64,000 bases of DNA from Aplidium turbinatum (taxonomy: Eukaryota; Chordata; Ascidiacea; Aplousobranchia; Polyclinidae), in assembly GCA_918807975.1 (NCBI GenBank), contig OU964928.1, positions 14,281,823-14,345,822 on the forward strand. Direction: 5' to 3'. Made by a program: the position numbers and the translations under genes. The notes beneath the pieces are model-generated. The model had not been told where the DNA came from. It worked only from the letters and a program-made list of their open reading frames with translations, and searched no databases. Positions 23,501 through 34,467 of the stretch are shown one piece after another. Every line of letters starts with the position of its first letter. Within the stretch, counting starts at the first letter, position 1.

Positions 23501-26500
23501 ACTAGCGATCAGCAGCAGGAAAACATTTTTAAATGCAAACCGCAACAGCTTTGCAGTAAATAATCACTAGAACGAGTAGCGATGCTACAATCCCACCCCA
23601 GACAAAAAAATCTGTCATATTTACGTTGATTTAACGTCTGCAGACGCTTGCAAACAGTCTCGCTGTCGCTTTCGAAAGTCGAAACCTCTGCAGAGAATTG
23701 TTGCGGCAGTGAATCGGTTGCTGTGAAAATGAACTTGAAGTCTCGGCCCGAGGTTACCACTAACCAACGTAACAAGGGCTGGTACAAACCGCATTGCGCA
23801 CAGTCGCACAAGCGGCATAATCAACACAACAACGGACTCGCGCAAACTGCATGGCGCACACACGTCCGTTGCCATAGAAACCCGATCAAAGGCGGGGAAT
23901 ATGCGCATCTTTTGTTTCATCTGCAACACGAAAACGGGCGTATTACAGCGAATTGGAACTTGAAAGCTGGTCAGCCATAAGTTGCGATATTGTAGTGAAA
24001 AGGGAGCAATGTCAAGTCGAAAACTTAATCAAACGTCTCTCTATAAATATTTTTCAAGGGCTGTTTACGGATGTCAGCAACTTTTAAATTTATTAAAGGT
24101 GACGTGCTGTTGACTTGATGTAAACATGAATGATTTTGCTTTTAACAGGTATATTTTCAAGCATATGATCAAGTTAGTATTTTCATTCCATTTACAGTAT
24201 ACCTTTTAGTAAACCTTTTCGTCTCTTGTTCGTTGCTAAACTTTATGTTGTGCTTAGCTTAAAGAGTCGCAGTCCATCAACCGCTAGCCAACGCAGACGC
24301 ATAGCATGTGTTTTGGTCGAGCTTTGTTTATAATAATTAACGGCAGGTCGAACGTAGCGATAACTCCGAGTATGGCAATAAAAGCAATCCTAGTGTGACA
24401 ACATAATTACGTCATCCATCTGCGTGACATTTCGCTGAATTTACGTTGCTGCTGATGAAACACGCTTTCGCCCCACGGCCAAAAAAATAGTTAGGCGCCT
24501 ATGATTTTAACTATTCAAAAGTACTAACTTATAGACATAAACATTATTTTTTTTGTAACATTTTCTTTGTTTTATTTTTCCTTCATATCTTAAATTTTTC
24601 TGAAGGTGATGCAACCTTGCCAAATTTCTTTCAACTCAATAACTTACTTCGGTCACAAGCACGTTTTAACGTTCGCGTTTTGTCGCTTCTACCTTTTTCT
24701 ACACCTTTGCTATGTTGACGTGAATTGTTTTTGATATCATGATCAGAAATAAAAACAACTGAACTGACATGACAAATTCAAGCACGTTTTAACGTTCGCG
24801 TTTTGTCGCTTCTACCTTTGCTATGTTGACGTGTATTGTTTTTGATATGATGGTCAAAAATAACTGAACTGACATGACGAATTTTAATTTAATAGTTCAA
24901 ACATTTTCTTTTTATTCCTTTCTGCACGATTTCAACGTTTAGCGACGTTAAAACGATGTGAAAACGGCAATTGTAATTAGGCTACGGTACCCGATAATTT
25001 CCTTTTAAAAATTTCAAAAACTCGCCAAATAGGGCACTCGCCGAAAAAGGCTCTCGCCGAATAGGGAACTCGCCGAATCGGACTAGTCGAATCGGACTCG
25101 CCGAATCAGACTCGCCGAAACGGGCCATTCCGACCTCCAGGATGCAGTTGGAAAATCTTACACATTTTACATAATTATTGCATAAATTGTGCTTAACATA
25201 CATATCTAATCTCCCGCAAAACAAGCCAGAAAGATGTCTAGATGCAAATACTGCTTATTTTACATACTTCTGTACTTGGGAAAATGACAGGTTTGTCATG
25301 GCTATGATTGTAACAATTAAGACTCTTAGAAATTTTCCCAAATAGCAACATGTTTGGCTATGTTCTAGTAGGCCATGGTACGGTAATTTAAGTTTGCAGC
25401 CTTACAGTTAGCTGTTATGAAAAATAATAAGTTGTCCTATGTCCTGGCTTTAATTAATTTCTGCTTACGGTATTTTATTTCCAGCCATCTGTTACTGACA
25501 AAGCTTTGGCCAATCAACTTTTGAATCCATCAAGAACACAAACTATTCCCAATCAGTTTGTTTCCCCCACAGGTAGGATAAATAACATTTTCATTTTACC
25601 ATACACTTTTTTGTTGATTTTATTCTACAATAACAGGATTTTTGCTTTTCTACAAGAATTATTACCGGTATTGTGAATGATTGGCTATGCCTTTTTGCAA
25701 GAAGTGCGACGGTTCGTACGGCATATCATCCATCAACCATCATGTATTTACAGTATTGTGACCGTGCTCAAGTAGCTCATATGTTTTTATTGTCGTGCTA
25801 TAAAAAAAAACTCAATGGAATTGCAGGACTGCATGTTGAATAATCCCATTATTTCAATTGCAATAATGTTTTCTAGGAAGACAGATCAAACAAGTTGCTG
25901 CCTCCCAATACAACAATCAAATGAAAAAAGACTTGTTTGCAAAAGTAATTCCAATATCTAACTTGTTTGCTTGTTAATCACGCAATGGCCCGTTTCGGGG
26001 AGTCCGATTCGGTGAGTCCGATCCCTTAAGGGGGGATTTTTGCAATTTTTTTTTTTAAATTATCGGGTACCGTAGCCTAATTATCATTGCCGTTTTAGGG
26101 TTAGGGGTTAGAGGTTAGGAACTCACCGAATCGGACTCACCGAATAGTAGCAGACCCGGTAATCAAGGGGTCTGCGAAATGTGTTTTATGAAGAGTCTTA
26201 AACTGAATTTAATCACACTTTTGTTTGTGTTGAATGTGAAGTATGCATTCGATTTCTCCATTTCGCTTCAAGGAACCTTGGTATTCATCCGGACACATCA
26301 GTGTCGGTCAGTTGTCTGTAGTGATTTCTTCATTACTCTCTATCTATGCCACCTTCTGTTTTCAAATTTATTCTTCTCTGGTTATTTTTTACAGTCTCTT
26401 TTATGCTTCCTTTAATCCTTTTCCCTTGCTGCTCTTTCCACATTAGTTTTGTTGATTTTTTACCCATTTGTTCAATATGATCCAACTACTGCAGACTGTG

Positions 26501-28491
26501 TTGATGCAAATGCTCGATGATATCTTCAACATCCGTACACTCTCGCAAGATCTTAGTATTTTGTTTTTTTAATCTTCTTTTTTGAGTAGTTTTAACGTAT
26601 TTGCAATGATTTTGTATATTTTCAGAGCACAAGCGCAGAAGAAACAAATGGTTTAAGACAAAGAGGGTTTGTGATACTTGTCGTTTTTATGTAGCCTATT
26701 TTCTCTTTATATCTCTTGATTTAAAAAAAAATGCTGATGACGTAGTGTGCTATTTTTTCTTGCCTAACAATGTTCAACCAACTGGTGGAATTTACTTTTT
26801 CAATTTTATGTCAATGTTGTGGCTATATTCATATTCTTGTCCTCTTTGCTCTGGTCTAAACTCGTTGTTATAGCCTGCAGTCAAATCTCGTTGCTATGCC
26901 ACCTCGTTACAATACCACTTTCGATCGTCCCAGGCAAAATTTAACAGAAAATACTTTTACTGCCACGTGAAGTGGCGTGCAGTCGTACGTTGAAGCAAGC
27001 AAAAGGACTGAATCTGCCTGTCGACGGCGATCTGATCAAGGAGAAGGCGTTGAAACTGACCGAGCTGATGCACATCCCAGACTTCATGGCGAGCGACGTT
27101 GTAAAAACGACAATTTCAAGAAAAGCACGTCATCACGTTGAAGACAGTGCAGGGTGAAGGTGGAGCGGTGGATTCTCAATCCCTTCTTAACAACCTCCAA
27201 CTGTTTTTCCCACCCAAAACGTCAGCCAATTTTCAACCAATAGATCGGGGAGTCATAGAGCTTGAGGCCATGGACGTTTATCATTTCATTCGTTACGATG
27301 CCACTCTTGCTACTAGGCCACTTTCTCTTGATCTCGGCAGGTGGCGTAGTAACGAGATTTGACTGTATACAGTAAAGAGTACATGCCACGTCAATTTGAC
27401 ACAATTTGGTAGCTTATCATCTTAATAGAAAAAAATCAAAGCTAGGTTGGACTCTGGTTTATGGGACAACTTAACTAGTCGTTAACTAGTGTAAAAACTA
27501 GACCTCTTTTTTGTGGACTGTGTAAAAACTGGAATTTTTTGTTTTAAAAATGTTCCATTTGCATAAAAAATACGACTTGACCCACGCTTCCTCCTGACAA
27601 AGACGTTGTTACATTAATGCTCAAATACTGGAATCTCGGCGGTCACTGTGCTGCTAACAGGGGCGCCGGAAGCGGGGGGGCAATAGTGCCCTTTTAAGGT
27701 CATGTAAGCTACTGCGCATTTTACAATACGATATATCAATTTCAGCTACAGTATTTGCTTTTAGCTTAATTATAATTTTTTATTTCAGCCTCAAAATAAT
27801 ATTTACGACACAAAATTCTGTGCATCACAGTAGGTTAGCTTATATCATTATAACGTAGCATGATGCTCTTCCGTGCGATTGTTCTTTGTATACCGGACAC
27901 TTATATCATTACTCGATAATGACCTGATAGAAGAGCACTATCGCTATAAGTTATCTTATCTTAAAACTTTAAAAAAATTGGCCTTTCAGTAACAAAAGTG
28001 CCCTTTTTTCATAATCCTGCCCCCCAGTGAAAAATCGTTTCGGTGCCCCTGGCTGCTAACTGTTTATTCAACAGTGTCGTATCTCAGTCACGTGATGTCG
28101 ACGAAATGCTGCGTCATCAGCAAGAGCAGCACGAACGCGTAGCTGAGGACATGATATCTTTGGCTCGAAATCTCAAACACAACATCTCAGTATCCGGAAA
28201 AATTATAAGAGAGGACACAAAGGTAGGTTGAATTGAAATTTCCACAGCATTTTGAAGAGGTATAATGTCGCTAACGATTGACTTTAACCATGTTGTAACT
28301 CTCACCAGATCTTGCAACAAGCATCAAAGAAGGCGGAAGAGAACGTAACTCATTTGAAACACGAATCCTCTCGCCTTGAAACTCATTTGCGCAAAGGCAC
28401 CAATTGGTCATTATGGATTGCATTGGCTGTTGTTTGTGCAACATTCATGTTTATGATATTTTTCATAAGATTTTTTCCTAAACCGAGATAG
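17588..28491 (+). CDS. USE1: USE1, ER-localised SNARE protein, complete in eight exons
   Basis: Use1 is a tail-anchored SNARE of the ER that works with syntaxin 18, Sec20/BNIP1 and Sec22b in Golgi-to-ER COPI vesicle fusion. Exons are 17588-17713, 19629-19678, 21463-21625, 25485-25572, 25877-25944, 26626-26666, 28075-28222 and 28309-28491. All junctions are GT-AG with matching phases, giving 288 residues (human about 259). Evidence by residue: LSRSEINLIRLLSRCEEM (11-28) matches the conserved Use1 N-terminus. Exon 4 has DKALANQLLNPSRTQ. The SNARE motif spans about 183-250 (HERVAEDMISLARNLKHNIS), with an acidic residue near its centre where Use1 has its unusual aspartate zero layer. A transmembrane tail follows at about 261-283 (WSLWIALAVVCATF), with a short lumenal end. 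The start is the first ATG of exon 1 and fits the family start. Introns total about 10 kb and are mostly transposons, so 867 coding bases are spread over 10.9 kb. Confidence 0.95.
17794..19130. mobile_element. Damaged Mutator-like relative of 9449-9913, interrupted
   Basis: It starts GGGATGCAATTTAATTCGTA, close to the 9449 element terminus, and repeats TTTGCGGAAACT and GATCAGCGACTTCGG phrases in both orientations. A foldback element (18192-19087) splits it. The right terminus was not found, so the element appears truncated near 19130. It lies in USE1 intron 1. Confidence 0.6.
18192..19087. mobile_element. Foldback element with 9-bp duplication and tRNA-like arms
   Basis: The 896-bp element has arms of about 300 bp starting GGCAGTGGCTATTTGACCGG and ending with its inverse. 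It is flanked by an exact 9-bp duplication CTTTTAAAA (18183-18191 and 19088-19096), as expected for Mutator. Each arm holds a tRNA-like stretch, ACGTGGCGAGTGCGATACGTC followed by ACTGAGTTCGATACCACG (plus strand about 18351-18415, minus strand about 18868-18945). The palindromic GACCGGCGCCGGTC motif stands next to both termini. Confidence 0.85.
19874..21303. mobile_element. hAT-like element with CATAGGCGCC ends
   Basis: The 1,430-bp element runs from CATAGGCGCCGACTTTTC to GGAAGTCGGCGCGTATG, flanked by exact TGTGTTGC duplications (19866-19873 and 21304-21311). The interior includes GGGTTTTTTT tandem runs near 20990-21060 and a CTCGAGTAGCCTATAGG stretch near 20350. No transposase was recognised. 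A 71-codon minus-strand frame at 21033-21248 near the right end is unassigned. It lies in USE1 intron 2. Confidence 0.85.
22745..23250. mobile_element. Palindromic element with hammerhead-like hairpins
   Basis: Inverted arms of about 165 bp (22745-22910 and 23086-23250) surround a roughly 175-bp spacer. Each arm holds TTGATAAA, then a 7-bp stem GTCAGTC/GACTGAC with a 5-base loop, then GAAACGTCGG (plus strand 23131-23167; minus strand about 22828-22863). This order resembles the CUGAUGA-stem II-GAAA core of hammerhead ribozymes known from Penelope-like retroelements and retrozymes, although two core positions differ. AAAAATGAACT occurs outside both ends (about 22698-22708 and 23251-23261) and may be a target duplication. 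No reverse transcriptase was seen. Confidence 0.6.
23401..24503. mobile_element. hAT-like element with CATAGGCGCCTAA ends, copy 1
   Basis: The 1,103-bp element runs from CATAGGCGCCTAAGCCGTGG to TAGTTAGGCGCCTATG with exact ATTTTAAC duplications (23393-23400 and 24504-24511). A second copy in the opposite orientation is at 61665-62797. The overlapping frames 23648-23980 (plus) and 23621-23929 (minus) occur in both copies only in part and resemble no transposase, so no gene is called. It contains the GTCTGCAGACG palindrome near 23635. Confidence 0.85.
25981..26157 (+). mobile_element. GTGAGTCCGA-type MITE, copy D
   Basis: It starts CGCAATGGCCCGTTTCGG and ends AATAGTAGCAGACCC. The flanks GTTAATCA and GGTAATCA match at 7 of 8 positions. 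The layout is the same as copy A, including the TTAGGGTTAGGGGTTAGAGG telomere-like run. Located in USE1 intron 5. Confidence 0.8.
26878..27365 (+). pseudogene. Pogo/Tigger transposon relic with transposase pieces
   Basis: Terminal inverted repeats CAGTCAAATCTCGTTGCTA and AACGAGATTTGACTG bound a 488-bp element; the right flank is TA. Two pieces of a Tc1/mariner pogo-class transposase are visible. At 26972-27122, LKQAKGLNLPVDGDLIKEKA is typical of the CENP-B-type helix-turn-helix DNA-binding domain. At 27170-27280, LQLFFPPKTSANFQPIDRGV corresponds to the catalytic-domain LPPN-T--QPLDQGVI region. Most of the catalytic domain between them is deleted, so it cannot be active. Located in USE1 intron 6. 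Confidence 0.8.
27658..28051. mobile_element. hAT-like MITE immediately upstream of USE1 exon 7
   Basis: The 394-bp element runs from CAGGGGCGCCGGAAGCGGG to CGTTTCGGTGCCCCTG and is flanked by exact GCTGCTAA duplications (27650-27657 and 28052-28059). Its right end lies 23 bp from the first base of USE1 exon 7 (28075). The host acceptor tract TGTTTATTCAACAG is therefore intact, but the intron upstream of it is transposon sequence. Confidence 0.9.
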
Positions 28492-29109
28492 CTTATTTAT
28501 GCGTGAACACTGAACAACCAATGGGTGAGAAAGCTGTACTTCGTGGCAGAACGTTACACGATTGTGGTGTTAAAAGCGGTGTTGGATTATTTCTTTAATG
28601 TTGCTATTTGATTCAAAGCCAAGCACTGTAAGTTGGGGAGATGTCAAAGAGTTTAAATTTTGACGTTTCTCTGCTATCGTGCTTTCTTCGATTTACTGTA
28701 GAAGTTGTTTTGACCAATTAAAAATGTCGGTTATTTTCGCTATGTTGATCGCAACTTAGCTTGCTGATGGTTTTGCTTGTTTAGCTTTGTAATGTGTATT
28801 TTTTGAAGCTATAGATTATAAAACATTGTGCAATATGAAGCTGTAAAAACCAATGTCACGATCAAATATCATTGTAACGTGACGTAGCAATTTTTCAGTT
28901 CAATATGGCTTTGTGCTGCGTTTGAAACTGTCATAAGTTGATTAGCTGTTGTTTTTTTTGCTGAAATTCATAATACACTATTCTAATGAACCAAGTCCTT
29001 TGATTTGATCAGGTCTACAGTTCAAGCCCTGCTTGAAGTTCAGTGTTCACTATAAACTCGGCAAGGGGTTTGTTTGGCCTTTATATACTCCGTATGTAGC
29101 TAGGCTACA
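28492..29109. other. USE1 3' flank, presumed 3' UTR
   Basis: AT-rich sequence downstream of the USE1 stop without recognisable repeats. No canonical AATAAA was seen in the first 600 bases, so the transcript end cannot be placed. Confidence 0.4.
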
Positions 29110-29660
29110 TATCATCATCATCGTCCTCTATTTGTTTCGTCTTTATTAGATAGGACCTGTTGTTTGTCCCAGCTAGCGGGGGTGCGTCAGTTTATACATC
29201 CCCTTTGCCATATTTCCCGCTTGTTGATGTTGAATCTTTACACCGATGTTTTCTTTAGCCATCTTTTTGTGGTCCTCGACGTTCATTCCTCAAGGCAGAA
29301 ATCTTTGTCATTACTGGAGTCTTGTCATTAGACTTTCGTTCCAGATGGACATACCATCGCAACCAGTGGCTTCTAAGAAACTCACTAGTGCCATCTCTCG
29401 GATGCTTTCATTTCTAATTTTATCCTTCAAGGTTTTTCGACACATCGTTCAGAGCATCATTATTTCTGTTGTTTCCTGTAGTGTAGCCTATGTATCTTCA
29501 ATCCTCATAGCCCATCCTTAAGCTTCGTATCACATTCTTCTTTTATGCATGTTTAATAAACAATCCCATCCATTTTCTGGGAAAACCCTGTTCCACACAG
29601 AATCTCAGACCCTTTCTTGAATTTGTTTCATCCAGCTCTTATTTTTGATATTACTGAATC
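29110..29660 (-). pseudogene. RTE-like LINE 3' end, decayed
   Basis: On the minus strand a stretch reads DKIRNESIREMALVSF, matching the D-IRNE-IRE motif downstream of reverse transcriptase in RTE-like LINEs. It is followed in another frame by LRWYVHLERKSNDKTPVMTK, the usual LRWYGHV continuation. The copy ends in a GATGATGATGATA tail at about 29113-29125. Frames are interrupted and the 5' part is missing. Confidence 0.65.
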
Positions 29661-29972
29661 TTGCGCTCTTCTAACCGTACTTTGTGTGATATTGTTTCAA
29701 GAATAGTTAAGATCAAACCGGCATATATGGCATCGATGATTTTGTTTGGGCAAAAGTTTCATTCTAAATTCGTTGCTACAATAGGCTACTACCGTTTCCC
29801 AGCTTTCGTACGAGGCAGACTGCCTATAGTGGGAACAGCACAATGCGGACGCAAAACTCCGCTGTTCCTACAGTTCTAGAAGTGTCAGTTGCCAATTTTT
29901 GACATTTTTTACGCTTTGCTACTCGCTTTCAGCTGAACACCTTAAATTACTTTAAAACCAACTTTACTCTTA

Positions 29973-30245
29973 GGGAACGTTCAAATATTACGTAACGCTT
30001 TTTTTCCGAATTTTTGACCCCCCCCTACCCCATGTAACGCCAACGTAACGCTTTTTTCAATCCCCCCCTCCCCCATGTAACGCTTTTTTACTACGAATTC
30101 AGCACAAAAAACTACCATTCCGTACTCGAAAGCGTTACGTAACGTTTTGCTTGAACCCCCTCCCTCCCGATGTGACGCTAACGTAACGCTTTGCATAAAC
30201 CCCCCCCTCCCCCTCGAAGGCGTTACGTAATATTTGAACGTTCCC
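29973..30245. mobile_element. Harbinger-like MITE, copy 2
   Basis: An inverted, slightly diverged copy of 7338-7611 with the same GGGAACGTTCAAATATTACG ends and TTA on both sides. The length is 273 bp. The C-rich runs here mirror the G-rich runs of copy 1. Confidence 0.8.
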
Positions 30246-31118
30246 TTATATAACCTATAAAAAGTATAGGCCTAGTAGGCTATTTTGTAAATCAGAAAAA
30301 AACGTAACCCTTCTAGAGTTGCAGATAAGCCAAAAGCGTCTTTAGTTTCTCATCCCCATGATTTACTAGGCAGCGGGCTCTCCGTGCTGAGGCGATTCAG
30401 TGACATTTAAGTCTTCCTTACCATCGTCATTCAGGTGTGGTGAGGTCAACACCCAGTAGGGTTAACTAAACAAAGTTATGGTTTATGGAGTAGCCTACTC
30501 AGTGGAAAAACACTACATCGGAACTGAAAGTTTAGAGTTTTATTTTCAGTTTGGCAATAAGAAGCTTACTTCACGATAGGTCTGTTCAGTTAGTCTCACT
30601 GACAATTGATCTTCGAAGCTTTTCATGCAGCCTGATCAGATGAGTGTCCGGTTCGCTCACTTATAGAATATGTTGTGTCGTTCGTCTTATTTGTTTGATG
30701 ATGCTTCTGACTTTGCTGACCTTTAAGTTTTACGGTTTTGCTGGTATTCTAGTAAGTTACCAGCAGATTATGCACTATCTCATTTATGATACATTTGTAT
30801 TCTAGTGTAGTGTAGCCAGGGCCTCCGAGAGAAATCAGCACTGGTCGGGAAACAATACGAAAAATGGGCCCCATAATATTTTTTAGCAAATATAAGCCTA
30901 CAACTAATTTGTATCTTGCGTTGCATGTTCGTGTTAAGCTGATATTAGCCTACTTTCCTCAGCATGAAAAGAACTTCGTTCAATGTAAAAATCATCAATA
31001 ATCACTGGATTTCACTTGCAGCAAAAATGCCATTGAAGCAAACTATTTTGTCTAGAAAGCTTTGTAAACACACAATAGGCCTACAAGCAACGAAAATAGT
31101 TCAACCAAGCATTTAATT

Positions 31119-31337
31119 CAGGAGTGTCCAAACTTTTTTCCACGCGAGCCAGATTTGATAATAAGTGTTCGCGGGCCAACAGCCACAATAATTTTTCTGA
31201 AAACTGCAAGTTGAATTTATATGATTTTTGTGTGTCTGCAGGCCAAAAATAACACATTGTACAACAACAGACGCGGGCCATACAAAAACGTCTCGTGGGC
31301 CAGAGTTGGCCCGCGGGCCGGACTTTGGACATCCCTG
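31119..31337. mobile_element. hAT MITE with GTGTCCAAAC ends
   Basis: It runs from CAGGAGTGTCCAAACTTTTT to GGACTTTGGACATCCCTG, with flanks ATTTAATT and ATTTATTT (7 of 8). Internal GCGGGCC motifs in both orientations near each end are a common layout in hAT MITEs of many animals. It is nested in the 30817 element. Confidence 0.85.
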
Positions 31338-32622
31338 ATTTATTTCAACCCTTTCTGGACTTTTTGCAATGCAAAGTTACGGATCACAGCATCAAATGAT
31401 AAAATTTTGCGACGTCTGAATTGATGCACAACATGTATAGTTAGGCTTTTCAATCGGTTTTGAGTCATAGGCCTACTGGAGCGCAAACAATTCTTTACAA
31501 ATTGCAGTAATTGCTAAAACCACGTTCTCAAAGCGCAACCGCTGGAGGTAGCTACCGGAACACAAAAAAAATCATAACAAAACTATTTGGAAAAACCTTT
31601 CGAAACATGGGGTGGTTCGTTGTGGTTTGCAGCTGAATTTTGCTGTGTGGCTTTCTGTCAAAAGTACCACCTCATCCAAAATGTTTTGAAAAATGTCATT
31701 GTTGTGTAGCCTACAAATGGTTTAAATTTATCCCACATGCCCGCAACTGCACAACAGACATACGATGAAATTTTCATGGAACTTCAAACTCATCGACGAT
31801 ATGTTTGAGTTTGTTGATACATTTGTCAATTCCAACAACTATCGAATCCCCTTTGCAATGTACGGTAGGTAGAATACATTTCCTTCGAATGATTCAGCTA
31901 GTTAAGTGGAGTTATAAAAGCGTTCTGTCCTCAGGAAAAGAAAATCATTTTTTTTTTAATTTATAATTGCCACTGCAACTTTAGCTTGCGAGTAGTAGCC
32001 TAGCCTACTCTTCTCAGCTTTCTCTTAGGCTACTTAGATTACATCTTCCTTTAATTTCATTAAATTCATCAGTGAATCTTGTTTAGGACCGTAATCCACA
32101 TAATGCAAAGCAGTCACAAATTTAAAACTGCTAGTTGTAGGCTACTTTAGCATTGACTCAGCTTCCGATCAAGCTTTTGTTGGTTCCAACTTGATGCATT
32201 TAAGAAACGTCTTTAGAGCTTCAATTGCAAAAGGGTAGCCTATTGTAAAGCATTGGGTTTGACTGCACCACGCCTTGATTACCCTCTCGAAGTCAATTTT
32301 CTTTGCAAGATGATGGGACAGCTTTCTTTAGATTTTTCAGAATTTTTCCTCTGACTGGGCTATAACTTTAAAGATGTTACTAGCTTACAGATAATCAATT
32401 ACTCCAAAAATGATAAGACATTTGAACAACTCTGTCTGTAGGCAACATTATGAATTCCAACTAGATTTAGCCTAAGCAACGTACATCCATAAACAAAAAA
32501 CTCACTACCTTCCAAAATCACATCATGAGAAGCATGACCACCAAAAGGCGACTTGACCACACGAAAACAGAAGATCTTTTAACTATGACAAAATACACCC
32601 AATTGCAGCATTAATAAAATCA

Positions 32623-32870
32623 AAAGTTTTAAAACTGTTCGGCCACACTAAAAGATCACAATTCAGATTCAGCAAAGTTTGCACAGAAGGAAAAGTAGAA
32701 GAAAAAAGAAAACGTGGCAGACAACTAAAACGGTGGCAAGACAACATCCAATCATGGACCGGACTCAACTTGGCGACACTGGGCGAGCTGGCTCAAAATC
32801 GCAACTCTTGGAAGCAAATAACTCATGTTGATGCACAATCTGCTGCAGGCGGAGATGATGACTGATGATG
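32623..32870 (+). pseudogene. RTE-like LINE C-terminal fragment
   Basis: The plus-strand frame has KVLKLFGHTKRSQFRFSKV, then KRKRGRQLKRWQDNIQSWTG, then LAQNRNSWKQITHV, and stops at 32863-32865. The pattern LFGH-, RKRGRP--RW-DDI--WTG and LAQDR--W is the typical C-terminus of RTE-like non-LTR reverse transcriptases. It is followed by a TGATGATGAT tail. The upstream part of the ORF is absent, so this is a 5'-truncated insertion. Confidence 0.75.
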
Positions 32871-33541
32871 ATCCATAAACAAAAAATATACAGGATTTAC
32901 TTTCTTTAATCGTGCTTGGACTGCATGATACCTTTAACTTTCCCAGATAACTTATGTTGAATACAACTTGACAAAACAAACAAACAAACAAACAACAACT
33001 TTCTATGCCTGGCCAACGTAGATTTTGAAGTTAAGGTTCAGTTGTCAAGCAAAAATAGTTCCCGCTTAGCTAAAACAGCACCAGTTTTCAAGTTGAAACT
33101 ATCAATACAATCGAAACCGTTCAGTGATACAGAAATCATTTCAAGCTTCAGATTTTCGTCTTGAAGCAGTTCAACATCGCCTACCTTAACACGAAAATGA
33201 TTTGTTCTTGATGAGAAGCATCATTTACAATGATTGAGAAATACTTGGAACTACGTACTTCATTTAAGAATTTGTTGATTATTTAGTTGGTACATCTTTA
33301 CTTTAGTACTAAAAATGGGCCCCCCTCAAAAGTGAAAAAACAAAAACTACTCGTTTTTCCTTTACAATGTTTTGCTAAGGGGGGAAACTGGCCCGACTTC
33401 CCCCCTCTCTCGGAGCCACTGAGTGTAGCATATGTGCTGTTTTCGTCTAACACTGCAAAAATTGAAGAATTTGATCCTGATTTGTAAATTACAGTGTTGC
33501 GTAAAAGAGTTTGCTTTAACGCAACGTGTTAATCATTGGGG

Positions 33542-33672
33542 TTCAGTTTGTTTTTATTCCTGACCATCAGAACAAATAATTACATGCCAACCACAGCAAA
33601 AGTCCAACTCTAGAGAAATGTAGAAGCGATCAAACGCGAAATTTATCACGTGCTTGATACCGAAATAGGAAA
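33542..33672 (+). repeat. Interspersed repeat unit, GACCATC family
   Basis: Diverged copy of the 16868 unit: TTCAGTTTGTTTTTATTCCTG, then GTAGAAGCGATCAAACGCG and a CACGTGCTTGATACCGAAA end. It stands alone, outside the foldback in which related units occur at 22470 and 24660-24880. Confidence 0.55.
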
Positions 33673-34467
33673 TAAGTTAATTTGGCAGGGTGCAACGCAG
33701 TGTATGTGCGTGACTTAGCCTACCAGCTTGCGCTTACCAGCTTACCAACCTTCACAACGCAACTCATCGCCAATCATTGCACTGTTTTCCGACTGGTAGC
33801 CCCTTAAGGTATGATATGAATCGTAGCCTACAGACCCTGATGTCGAGACAATACACAGTTTATAACAATTGAAGAATTTTACCCGAATTGTAGCCTACAG
33901 CGTACAGCATAAGCAAAACAAAGCGTAGAATAGAAGAGATTCTTGAGTCTGCGATCAATTGAAGGGGAATGATCAAGGAAATCTAAAGAAGAAATAACTG
34001 GCTTCGCGACAAAACTCCGCCTGCTGGATGTTCGTTGGGACAGTAAGGTACGTGAAGGTCAGAAGATGTTACCACAATACCACATGTATCTGGTAATAAA
34101 TATGGTAGACTTTGAAAGATTTCAAAACTATAATTTTGTTAATGGATTCACAGGTTTACCTAACCCCGAAACTGAAACTTTTATGAAATTGGCATTCGTA
34201 GACATTTTTTTTAAGCAAGATATTTTTTATTAAAGTTAATCAGAAGGGCACAACGACTCGACATCGCACAAAATAAGTTACAAAATCTACAGTAGCCTAT
34301 ACTAAAATTTAAAGGTGTTTAAGCAGCACTGAAAAATTTGTTCCTTTTGTGGAATAGCAGAAAAAGGATTGATCTATTTACAAATGCTTCATCTATTCAT
34401 TTCTGTAGCCTATGGTGTTGCCAATTGAATAGTAGCCTACTACTCAAACTTCTTAATGCAGCGTAGC

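Larger units (their letters stand above)
22236..25132. mobile_element. Large GAGTCCGA-type foldback element (copy C) with nested insertions
   Basis: The termini GGGTCTGCTACTATTCGGCG and GAAACGGGCCATTCCG are those of the 1536 MITE family, but the unit is TTCGGCGAGTCCGA here. A 9-bp duplication ACCTCCAGG flanks it (22227-22235 and 25133-25141). Inverted arms of at least 300 bp contain GTCGCTAAACGTTGAAATCG and the GACCATC repeat unit, duplicated in the right arm. Two elements are nested inside: a 506-bp palindrome (22745-23250) and a hAT element (23401-24503). Located in USE1 intron 3. Confidence 0.85.
30817..33421. mobile_element. 2.6-kb hAT-like element with nested insertions
   Basis: The ends CAGGGCCTCCGAGAGAAA and CTCTCGGAGCCACTG are inverted, with exact AGTGTAGC duplications (30809-30816 and 33422-33429). 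It contains a hAT MITE (31119-31337) and a LINE fragment (32623-32870). The length would allow a transposase, but no open frame of that kind remains. Confidence 0.75.

Noticed and set aside
23621-23980. Overlapping frames of 100-110 codons on both strands
   Set aside because: They lie inside the CATAGGCGCCTAA hAT element, have no transposase motifs, and are only partly preserved in the second copy at 62107-62441.
1600-26110. TTAGGG-like runs suggesting an interstitial or terminal telomere
   Set aside because: Each run is short and sits inside a MITE copy or the 9449 Mutator-like element, so it is part of a repeat, not a chromosome end.
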